Part shown: positions 25,240 to 37,200 of the stretch, piece by piece
Layout: every line of letters starts with the position of its first letter
How positions within the stretch are numbered: the stretch's first letter is position 1
DNA from: Sceloporus undulatus
Taxonomy: Eukaryota > Chordata > Lepidosauria > Squamata > Phrynosomatidae
Reading direction: 5' to 3'
Assembly (NCBI RefSeq): GCF_019175285.1
Contig: NC_056523.1
Coordinates: forward strand, 208,131,872-208,195,871
Length of the DNA stretch: 64,000 bases
Position numbers and translations under genes: made by a program
The notes under the pieces: generated by a model
What the model was told of the DNA's origin: nothing
Database searches by the model: none
The model's input: only the letters and a program-made list of their open reading frames with translations

Positions 25240-28200
25240 GTAAGTAGATAAAACCATAATCATTACTTTTCATTCTTCTCTGTTGATTTGCGGTAGGGAC
25301 AGAAGAAAGATGTGAGAGATATTGCTTCCCCCAGTCCTTTTTTCTCAGTCCTAGTTGATGTGGATTTGGTAGGGAAGAGTCTGACGTTGGCAGATTAATA
25401 AAACCTATGCTGGCAATTAATTACCTCATTCATTATCTAGGCAAAATGATACAGAGCTTCGTATCCTGTGTCACCCCAACAAGGTGCAATTGCTGTGTAT
25501 GTCTCATTTGACAGATGGCTGCAAATTTACAGTTCAAGCACAACAGAAGCATGTGAAATCACTCCCCTAACATCAGGTCTTAATGAAACTGAGTGTACCG
25601 AAGGCATGATGTTTTGGGTGGCTTGCTAGATGCAAAACAAGCTGTTATAATAAGATTCTCCCTTGATGGAATGGTGCTTAGGAGCTGGTGGAAAGCTTTC
25701 CTCTTTAACAAATCTCATTTGAGTTGTACCTGTTCCTCTCAGTGTGGTTTTTTTGAAAGGTTACCAAGAAAGCTATGCCTAAAGAACAAAACTCTAAAAC
25801 TGCTCTTACTACACTCTTTTCATTGCAAGCATGGTCTCTTTTGTGCTCCCAAACAAACAGAATCATACACTATGACTATTTTTTTTAACTGTTTGGAATG
25901 AACTGCTACCAAAAGATTCATCCTTTTTGTTCCATCTTGGTTGACTTTCTTCTTCCTTTCTGTCAAGGCAAGTTTTATTTGGGTATTGTTCTCACTTTTG
26001 AACTCCTGCATGCATTTCAATTATGCTTCGGCATTTTACCCAACAAAGTGAGGGAGAATGTTTTATTACAACAATGCCTCTTAAAAACATTTTTAAGCCC
26101 ATTGTGGCTCTATAGCAAAATAAATGGAGGAAACATTTGAAAAGAAACTGGATGATTAATATTAAATACATCCAAATAGCCCAACATATGTCTATATGTA
26201 TGAGGCATACATTCACTGGTCAAGCTGTGTGGAAACAGAAAAATATATATATAAATAAACAAGTCCTCATCTAGTATTAAACTTAAGGGAAAGTGGTTTT
26301 GTAACACGATCACTTTGTACAGTGCACACTGGCTAAGATCTGTGCTGTCACTAATCAACCTTATTCCATTTATGTGAAGAAGTTTTTAAATTGATTTTTG
26401 TGCCTCTGTATCTCAGTGAATGGATACGCTCATGTGTAAATTAATACCTGTTTGTGCCTCCCTTCTAAAACTTTGAACTTTCAATGCTGGTATATTTTGG
26501 GATTTGTGGTCCAAAATTAACTTTACCAAACTCTGCACCAGATATACAGCTACAGAGGATCATGGGGAATGTGACATGGGAGGGCAGGACAAGCAATGTA
26601 ATCCTGCTGTTCAATTTGTGCATAAACACAATATATGACAAAGGGTTCAAGTTAACCCCCCTCCAGATACACACACATGCATACACCGAGCTTTGGCCAA
26701 CTTCACAGCAAGTTTCCCTAAGGAATACTTTACTAAAATAGAAATTTTCCCCTCTGTGCAGAAACACTGAAATGAATTGAATACTTAAGCCATCAAACAT
26801 ATCTTGGCTGTAATTCTGTTCAGGACACTGACATGCATAGGTTTCCCTTATGCATGTGGATGTCCTTTTTTGGGTACTGCAAGGGGTTGGTACTCCCTTC
26901 CTTCCTGCCTCAGGTAGCCTCACTGTAAAACCCCTGAAGCCACCCATTCATGGCCATTCCATACTTCCTCAGCAAGCAGGCAGAGGTAGAAAAGTGTCTG
27001 GCTACAGCCCCATAACTACCAGACACACTATGATAACATTAGCACTGTAATCCATGAGGTTCCTATAGGGGTCTTGGTGCTTCTATAATCACTGTGTGTC
27101 TGGCTGTGAGGATCTAGCCAGATATGTCTCTGGTCCTTCCTGCTTGTTGCAAAGCATGGAATGGCCATGCAGGTTAGCATCAGGGGTTTTATATTAAATC
27201 AAAGGAGAGGGTATATGTCTCTGCATAGTGTATATCCACATATAGATCTAATCTCCACTGCTGAAATAATCCTATGTGGCACCATTTGAACTGCCATGGC
27301 TCAATGCTATGGAATCCTGGGATTTGACAGAAAAGGATAAATATCTCACAGAACTACAAATCCCAGGATTCCATAGCACTGAGCTATAGCTGTAAAAGTG
27401 GCGTCAGACAGCATTAATTCTGCAGTGTAAAGACAGCCTTTGCCTCCCTTCACCAAAGCTGTTGTTTGCTTGTTTGCTTTACCATGGTCCCATTTTTTCA
27501 CCATATCTTTGTCACCTGGTCCAATACTGTTGAGCTCTTTGTGTGGAGGCACTGTAGCAGGGGAGGATTGCTTTTCACTGTCTCCCTGCACCAAGTTCAA
27601 GCTCCCTTCAATTTCATGCCACCTCTTCAGAGTGTATGGATAGATTTGAAGACCCCACTTGAACTGCAAGGTTACAGAAGGCTTTGCTTGCTTCTCTTTC
27701 ACCATCACAACTGATCAGTGTTAACTTTGCAGAAGTAAAGAAAGTGCATTAAAACTAGGACAGTTAACAAGTAACAATGCTCACAGAATTTGGAGTATGT
27801 TTGCTGTTCTGAGGAGAGGGCTGGCTCTACCTTCCCTGCATAACCTTCTTTCCCACCCCCCTAATTCTAAGGCAGATTGCCCATGATTATAGTGAAGGGG
27901 GTCAGCAGACGCTGTCTTCCCTCAGATTAACCTATAAAACATGATCAACACACTTCTGTGGGTTTTTCCCAGCAGGCTGCTTGCATCTGTGTTTCCACAT
28001 CAAAGATATAATAGTGTGGTTTGGCTAAGAGGATTTGTTGAAGTGAATGCAGTCTACCCTCAGTCTGTCATCATGCTGATACTATAGGGAGAATTTGTGC
28101 CCATATCACTGAATGAGCAGAAGCTTGGTTTTTCACAGGCATTCCCAATCCAATGCCCTCCAGATATGTAAGACTGCAGCTTCCATCATCTCCGGCCACC

Positions 28201-31200
28201 ATGGTCACCAGGATTGAGAAATCTGATTGATCCAGTTTTGGTCCCTGTTCTACCACCCATATGGCCCAGTTTGGCAGGGATAGTCCTGATTAATCTTCTG
28301 TTGTCCCACTTTTTCAGCTGCTTTCAAAATGTCCCAATTTCTCTCTCCTCCTCCCACTTTCCCCCTTTGTCCTCAGCATACTTCAATTGCTGCAGAGTTT
28401 GAAGTGCAAAGTCCTTCGCATTCTCTTAAGTCAGCATGAGAAGAAGAGAGGGTATAATCTTATGCTTCTCAGTTGGCTCTGGTAAAAGCAAACTGCTGCA
28501 GCCTCACTTAGCTTGTACATTCTTCCTCATTAATAACCTTTGTCACCTTAAACACACTCTGATGTGGCTGGTTATCATCTGTGAAATATTGGAGGATATG
28601 TACTTTCTGCCTCCAAATTGCTGAGGTGCAGCATGGATGAGGATTTTATACTTAGGACTGCAGTCCTATCTGCCAGGGATGGGCATCATGTGTGCATAGC
28701 TGGGGCATATGGCCAGAACCCTGAACCCCCCCCCCCCCGCCAACACACACACACACACCTCCCATTGCATCGTGCAACCAGGAAAACAACAGCTATATCT
28801 TGCTTTTAAAAAAGGGATGGAGAAATGGTATTACATTGAAAACATGCATTTCCTGAATGGTGTTACTGAAATTCAGCAGCAAGTGGCAAAACCCAATCCT
28901 GAAATTTGCCTTGAAGAAAACAGCCCTTGGGGCTCACGTAACCTTCCAGGGCATTTTTGTGGGTTTTGACCCTCCAAATCCCCTGGGCTGCTCTTTTGCT
29001 TGCCCAAAAGCAGGGAGAGAAGAGCATTGCCTGGGGATTTCCAGGACCAGTACAACACTTTTCAGTAAGTTACAGAACTCCCTACACTGTTTTAACATTT
29101 TTTAAAAGACATGTTTTTTAAAAAATAACAAAAACAGAAGAACACCTATGACTACTTCCAATTTATTGTTGCTGAGGGTTGCCATACATCCTCCTTCTCC
29201 AGAACAGCTCCTCTTTTTCAGAGCTAAAATTTCTGTCTATGCAGATTTCTAAAAGGTCTTGGTTTTCTTACAAGATCCAAACTGGAGGAAGAAGGCAAAC
29301 AGATAGTAGAGCTCTTAGGAAGAGGAAGGAAGACAGTGGCCAGCATTACTCTTGGAGGCGGGGCAGCAAGTTTACTCACCTTCTTTCAGCTGTGTTGGAA
29401 CTACTACCACCATTGCCATTTCCAGGGCCACCGTCCTCCTCCATCATGAGGGGAAGGCCCATCAGGAAGGAAAATGGTGGAGAGGAGGAAGACATCCTGC
29501 CACCATTTCTGAGATGACTCCTGGCCACAAGAATTGTCTGTCTTGTCTGTTGGACTGACTCAGCTGAAGAGTGGTGGCTGCTCTTACAACTGCCTAGAGC
29601 TTATAGGGTATTTAAAGTGAGAGTTGTCTTAGTGATCAGTGGTTTGAAGTCACCAGTAGGTATAGATCCTTTTTTCTTTTCAAAATATGGTAACATGTTT
29701 TTCGGCATTATTGGTCATCTCTGTAGCCTCTGGAAGGTCCTAGACTCACTGCAGCCCATCATTGCTTTAAAGGAAGGTACACAGGGAACACTCACCTTGT
29801 TTTTAAGCTGATTATCATTTCCAGGAAGCTCCCAGAAATACTAACCAGCTTGGTGGGGGGAAACATCATGTTATCCTTGCATGCATTCTTTAGCAGTGAA
29901 AAATGCACTTCCTTCACTGTGAAACCAAAATTTAGCAGTAGCGGGATTATTGGAGGATGCCCTAACAGGCCTTGGAGTGGCTCATGGACTGCTATACATG
30001 TTTACCTGGGAGTAAGCCCCATTGAACGTAGACCCATTGAACATAGTGAAGCTTGCATCTGACTAGACATGCATAGGATTATATTGTAAACTTCAGGACA
30101 ACCCTCTTAAGCAGAGAGTGAATGTCTGGCTCAAGGGCGGTCTCATTCATTCATGACAGTAATGCCTCAGAGCAAGTATTAGTGGAAGAGGTGGGAGGAT
30201 CAGCAGGAATCTAAGGTTGATGGAAGACTGTTAGTCCCAAGATCATGGAGAGATGGAGGAGCCTAGCAAGACTGTCATTAAGGAGCAGCAGGACATTTAA
30301 GGAAGATGGATGTTTAAGGAAGAGAAAGGCTGGGGAGATGCTAGGTCTTAGCAATTTAAAGTTTCATCTTCAGAAGTGACTGAATATTTTACAAAGTGAA
30401 AAAGGCCAATAAAGAGTGTCCTCTTTCAGTTGAGTAATGCTGCTGAATTCTTTGGCAACAAACCTGAGCACTTGTATTTGTGGCACTTTTTACAGTATTG
30501 TTAAGGGATGCAAAAAAGGGGCGGTGGTAAAAAAAAAAAACCTCTCTCCCATTGGGTGCATTTTGACCATCTCTGATCTTGTCTCATTTGCTGTGGCATT
30601 CTGTCCCAGGAACATGTTGGCATAGGACACATGAAGAATGAGTAAAAAAAAAACCGGAAAGTCCCAGATCTTGTTCCTGCTTTTTCCAGTTTTGTTTTGG
30701 AGATCCATACACTTTTGTTTATCCCAGAATATTTTCTTTTAGCACCCAGTATGATCTGAGACTTTTTATACCAGCTCTCCGGGTTGGTTTCTTTTAACCT
30801 AATATAAAATCAAAAAGAACAGAAACAAAAATCTGGGACTTTTCAGTCAGTCTGGATGTACTTATAGAAAGCAGGGTTACAGAAAGAAAAGAAAAATCCT
30901 TAATAATCTTATATTGTAAGGTATTTTAATCCCTTCCTAAGTCTTAACATTCACCTGTTTCTTAAATTTCAGCTTTCATGGTAGGTCAATGGCCTGTAAA
31001 AGTTGAAGAATCTTTGGCCCAGCTTGATTCCATGCCTCAAAATTTTGTTACAAGTCTCATTTGCCCTGTTTTTCATTTTGAGGTTTGTGAGCTATGTAAA
31101 GATAGGTTTTCTGAGGTAAAGAAGGACCATAGCTTTCAGTGGTTTTAACCTTCCTTTCAGGGTTTCCTCCAGATATGTTCACCTCATAAGCACTTGTCCT

Positions 31201-34200
31201 TCTCATGTCCCCTTTGCCTGCTAATCTTCCTTCTGACTAATTTAGTTCATTCTGCTCATGTTCTCAGTCATGAAATATGTAACTACATAAATTCTCACTT
31301 ATGCTAAATCCAGTCCTGGCGTCCTGTAATACTCAGGCTTCAGCAGCAGTTGACACAAATGGTAGCAAAGCTAAAACAACACCAGCATTTTGCTTGATTT
31401 CTCATAGTGCTTTACTGAGTGACTCAAGAGACATGGACACTATTGCAATTGGAATAGCCCATCTCATCCCAAAAGACTAAGGCAGCTTGAGATTAAGATC
31501 CATCAGATGCTGTTTATTTTAAATAAAGTGTTTGTGTAGAACAGGGCTGGAGAACCTTTGGCCTCCCTCTATGGCTGTGACAGTCCTTTACCAGGTAGAG
31601 CTGATGAGAAATTTCAGCCCTGTTATAGTAACTTAAGTGTGTAAATNNNNNNNNNNGTGGACATGTGTCTCTTATCTATTCTTAACTGGACCAAATTTCT
31701 TCCTAAGGCCAGTTAGACCCATCCCATCCCTGATTACTTCTAGGCATGCTACAAAATGCATTTTTATTCTAGTGATGGTGGTGGTGTGTGCCTTCAAGTC
31801 ATTTCCAACTTATGGGAACCCTAAGGCAAACCTATCATGGGGCAGGATTTGTTCAAAGGAGATTTGTCATTGCCTTTCCCCAAGTCTGAGAGCATGTGAC
31901 TTGCCCAAGGTCACCCAGTGAGCTTCATGGCTGAGCTGAGAATCAAACACTGGTCTCCAACGCTCAAACCGCTACGCCATGCTGACTGCCTTACCGATAC
32001 ACAATCTTTTTTCTTTTCCCAGCATCACCAATAAGATATCATAACCCATCATCCCACATTCACACATACATGTCCAAAAACATCAATTATGCATGGCCAT
32101 GATCCTGACAACGACTATAGAAACACACTAGGGGGAAGCAACAGAGGCTTTGAAGGTTACTTTCAGTACTGAGCATTTTGGCTTAAAAGTACTGATATAC
32201 TGAGCAAGAACAATGATAAAATCCACAAAACAGTGATATCTTGATTGGACCAACTAAAAAGCACAAAATCCATCATGCAAGCTTTTGAAACTTCATTGGC
32301 TTTTGCATCAGGCAAAGATGTTTAAAATCATACAGGAGAAGGGAAGTGACAATGGTATGGAACAGACCTGAAGGTCTACAGGGCATCCTGGAACCAAACC
32401 CCAGAGGTGCTGCTGTCAGTTAAGATGGTCTGGGAAGATCTCAAGGCAATCAGAGGCCACTTCCCTTCTTGGTCATATGAGAACTGGGGACAAAGGGCAA
32501 TAAAAAACAGACAATAAAATTTCTGATCTTTTAGCAGCAGCAAAGTAACTTCCATTTGGATCCAGGCTCTCTCTATCCTATGGAAGGCTAAGACATCTCA
32601 GGCCTAGTCTTCACTGACCAGAATACTCTCGGGACTGCCACAGCAGGTGCCACAGCTTCTTTGAACTGCCCCCATTACCTGGTCCTGCATTTCTGCACCA
32701 CCATGGCTGTCTGCACTGGTGTCCCACTGGGCCGCCAGCATGTCCACCATAAGTTGACCAGTGATAGTCATATGCTCAGAATGAGTGACCCATAGTGATG
32801 GCAGATGCATTGGGTGACATAGAGGGACACTCAGCCACACAGTCATTACAGCGTGGAAACTGGGGGCTCTGAATCTTCCCAGAAGATATGGAGCAACAAT
32901 TAACTTTTTAAAATTTGCTGTAACATAGTTATACCTCATTTCTGCTGCAAAACACGCTGGACATAAGCCAGACTGCTCACACTAGAACTAGAATTTGGAC
33001 TATGCACCATCAAAACATAATGACACTAGAAAAAAAAAAAAAGGGGGGGGGGGCTTTTAACCTGATGAAGACACCAGTGAAGCAGAGCTTGCATGATGGA
33101 TTTGTGCTTTTTAGTTGGCCCAATAGAGGTGTCACTATTTAATGGATTTTGGATTTTGGTTTAATTTGTTGCATGGCCAACACAGATATCCCTCAATGAG
33201 TTTCTAGTCAAAAACTGTGTGCTGAAATCTTAAGCACCGCTAACCTGCCACAATTCTTTTTACAAATGCCCTACTCCCACATTTTTGTTATGTCAACAAA
33301 TAGGGATTTGGGAGTAGGTTTAGAGTGATGTTATATTCTTAGATGCACATAGTCAGTTCCAATAGCAAGTAGGCTTGGGTTCAGTGACTCCCATACTTCC
33401 CTTTGTGATTTTCAATTCCTCACTTCTCCTTTTGCAGATTTTTATTGGAGAGATCTCCATGTATTTCATCAAGTCCACCAGAGAAAGCCTGATTGTCCAG
33501 GAGAAAACCATTTTGACAGGAGAATGCTGTTACCTGAATCCATTACTCCGGAGAATTATTCGATTTATAGGTAAGACATGATAAATTCAATGCAAAATGA
33601 AATAAGCAAAAAGGCACATACATATGCTTCTCTGTGACAAAGCGTTTGGTTTAGTTTTTTATGATAATTTATGTATCTCCCAGTGATCAATATTAGGAGG
33701 ATATTACTTGAGCTGTGTGAACATAACCACTGTGTAAGCACTTGGACATGTTCAGCCAGAGTATAAACTTCTCTTATGGTGCAAATACGCTGTATCCATT
33801 GTCACAGTGAAATCTCCACTGAACTCTAGGCATTTGCTACATTGGCTCCCAGAGCTAGGAACAGGAGGCAGAGGACTACAGAACTGGTTGGTTGGTTGGT
33901 TGGTTGGTTGGTTGGTTGGTTGTATATTCTACTTTTCTCCTGGTACAGGACCCAAATGAATAGATTGATATCAAGGAAGAGCAGGTGTTTAGTGAGAGCA
34001 CTTGTGTCCCCTCACTGGTCTCCCAAACTGCAGTGCAGACATGCTGGTTGTTTAAGTACATTGGAATATACTAGGATACAATTACCATTATGTGTTGACC
34101 ATTTTGCAATCAGACCAAGAATGTATACAGACTATCTCATATCCAAGGATTTGCAGTGTTTCCATCCACTATAAAGGTGGTGTAATCCAGTCACAGGTGA

Positions 34201-37200
34201 TTTACAAGACCAGTTTAAGATATTTCCCAGAATGTTCTGATTGAGCAAAACTTGAAAGAAAAAACAAATACCACTAATGGAATGAGTAGTCCTGAACTTT
34301 AAAAATCTTCAGAAATCCTATGTTTATACTTCTACTGTCATAGCTACAAGGCAGGCTGGAAGGATTTGGAAACATCTCTGGATTTTGACCTGTATTTATA
34401 TGGAGTCCTCACACTAGGGCAATCATGACATAAAAACTTGAGGCAAACCAACAGGGCAGAAGATATGAAATAGACCTAGGTATCAATACTCTAATTCATC
34501 TTATTGATCAGGAAGACTACTGAAAATCATTTGATGACTTCATGTCAGCATTCTTACTCCCCAAAATTGCCTTTTGGAAGCACCTACAACTTAGAACTGC
34601 CCAGGGCACATTCATTCGAGATGCCCTGGTGGTATCAGAGACTTTCAGGCTGCTTACATTTCTCCATACCCTGGAGGCTAACCCATAGGGACAAGAGATT
34701 CTATACTGCTATGCTAAAACCAAAGTGGTACTCACATTAGCTGAACTGGTTTCTCATAGTTTAGCAAACATTGATCATATCTTTCTAACTATATGGTTGT
34801 GACGATGCAAGTCAGAAAGTTGCTTTTCTTCATCAAGCAGAACCTAGGGGGTTGTTCACATCATGTTTTCTACCGCTTTGCACACCAGTTTAAAAGGTGG
34901 TCGTTTACACTTTTGCCATTTTTTCCTGACCTGAATTGCAGCGGGGGCGGTGTAAATCTTCCTTAACTTGGTTCTTTTGGAACCTGGAATTTCCCCCGAA
35001 TTTTCAAAAGAACCAGTCTTTTTTTACCAGCTGCCAATGGGAACTTGCTGTTGATTCAATTCGGAGCACAGGAAGGGAGGGGTTAGTATGCAGGGAGAGG
35101 ATCATGCCCACCCCTTTGCTGTCTCACTGCCAGCCAAGCGCCATTGTTTTTCCCTCTGGGCACTTAGTTGCAGGAGTGAAAAAAGCAGCTCCAGAAGTGC
35201 ATTGGATTCAAACTTCCTGTGCTTTGCAAAGGGGTCTCTTTAAAGCGCAGCCCGGCTTTTTCTCTCTTCTGCCAGTGATTTGGTTCCCTTATCTGCACTG
35301 ATGTCTGATTCCCAGAACTCACCAAAGCCATGGAGGTGGTTCTCCTGGAAACATCGGCGTGTTCCAGATCTGCAAAAAGTACGTACTAGGTACGTACTAG
35401 GGTTAGGAAAGGGCATCCTTTCCAGATGCCCTAACCCTAGTATGTACCTAGTACGTACAAAATGGTGGCGCCCATTCTACATGGGTGCCACCATTGGGAC
35501 ATCATGACTGCGCTGCCTCCAAACAGAGCGGCGCGGAGGTGACGTCCAGGCACTGCACGAGGGTGCCTGGGGTGCCCTTTCCGTGGCGCAGTAAGGAGCT
35601 CTGAAACAGAGCTCCTTCTTGGGTTTGTGGCGCTGGCGCAGCCTTTACACGGCTGTGCCAGCGTCACAAAAGAGAAAGGGGCCAAGCGGCCCCTTTCTCC
35701 TTTCCCCGCCGCTGTTGGGGTGTCCTTGGGACATGAAGCCCCAAGGACACCCCTTTCCAGGCCGCAGGGAAGCGGCCTTTTGCCGCTTCCCCGTGGCCTG
35801 GAAAGCGGCAGATTGGGGTCTTAGAGGCTGCCGCTGTGGCAGCTGAAGCCCCAATCTGGCAGGGAAAAGGGCGGGAACAGACCGCTCCAAAACGGCAGTC
35901 TGTAAACTGCCATCATTAGATGGTGTTTTTTTTTGGGGGGGGTGTTAAAAGTATTTGACAGCTTATGCAAATATTTGACAGCTTATGCACCTATGCAACA
36001 ACAACAACAATAATATAGTTACATACAGTCTGTGCAGCTGGGAACTAATACCATCTACATAGAATAATAGGAACATTAATGGAAATGCGTGTGGCTAATT
36101 ACTAGGGAAACAGGAGAAAATGCAAGGGAGGTATGGTTTATGTAAAGACACCTTCTACGTTTGTAAAAAAGAAACTATTTGAGCTTGGAATTTCATAGGT
36201 CACCTTTCACTCTTAGCTACTATATCTTACTCCCTTAGTTCCTAATACCCTAGTGGGTAATGCGGATATAAGCTATTAGATGGTTTTGGGAAATGAAAGA
36301 GGAGGCAATTAAAAATCATTTTTTTAAAATTAAAAAGAAATACCCTTGAACTTTTCACAGCCTCTGGGTGGTATTGATGTGTAGTAAAGTGCCATTAATA
36401 AAGAGCAAGAGGCACTCAGTGCATTGTGCTGCTCCAGCCCATTCTGCATGCCACAATAAACTCATCAAGTATTCTTGCCTAGAGGACCAGGGCTAAAAGC
36501 GCTTGGGCAGCACTTACATTGCAAAATGGTTGTTCTTGGACGTGGCATTGAGATGCTTCTCGGCAATTTTTGCTTTAATTGGGGTTTGTCCTGAAACATT
36601 TCCTTTTTATGTTATTTTTATATACTGTACCTCTTTTTTTTCCTTTTTCTTTTTTTATTAAACTATTGTTTATTGGGGATTTTTAATTCTAGGACTGCTT
36701 CAGTTTAACTGTTTTCCATACACATTATAGCTTCTGAAATTAGGTTAATGTCTATAGATGTTAAGGCAGTGCTGAATTTACCACTGGAATGTTATTGTTG
36801 TTTTTCCAAAAATGGAAGGTGAGACTTTGCAGCCTTTCTTGCTTCTGGCATTCCTGGGGATTAATTCAAGGAAACCTAAAAGAAGAACATATCACCTTCT
36901 AGAGCATCATTTGGATGCTCTTCCTCCCCAAATTCCATCCAAAGCAACATGCATATACCATTATTAGCCCAGAGAGTCCATTTTTCCAGCCAGCCGTGCT
37001 CTGATTTTTGTTACATCTTTCCTGACAAATCTGGAAATCTCACAAACCTGCACACATAGTTTTGACCTCTTGGTTGGCCTAATAAAAATAGGCACTAATA
37101 TGAATTTTGGATTTTTTTTTTCATCTTCTGAGCAGTGCACATGTGTGTGCACGCACATGCATGCGTGGGCACACATCTTTCAAGTCTCCATGAATTTCAT

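Larger units (their letters stand above)
25240..33437 (+). other. PLPPR1: PLPPR1 intron between residues 84 and 85
   Basis: An 8.2-kb intron. It holds two foldback DNA elements (26925-27192 and 27246-27438), a dispersed repeat at 28340-28610, an N gap, a Sauria-type SINE at 31778-31988 and a 933-bp inverted-repeat element at 32218-33150. Nothing recognisable was seen in 25300-26450 or 29100-31600 beyond short remnants. Confidence 0.85.

Noticed and set aside
26465-26947. 160-codon minus-strand open frame
   Set aside because: It overlaps the edge of the foldback element at 26925-27192 and shows no domain or splice signals.
31637-31921. Open frame across the N gap
   Set aside because: It spans undetermined bases and a reverse SINE.
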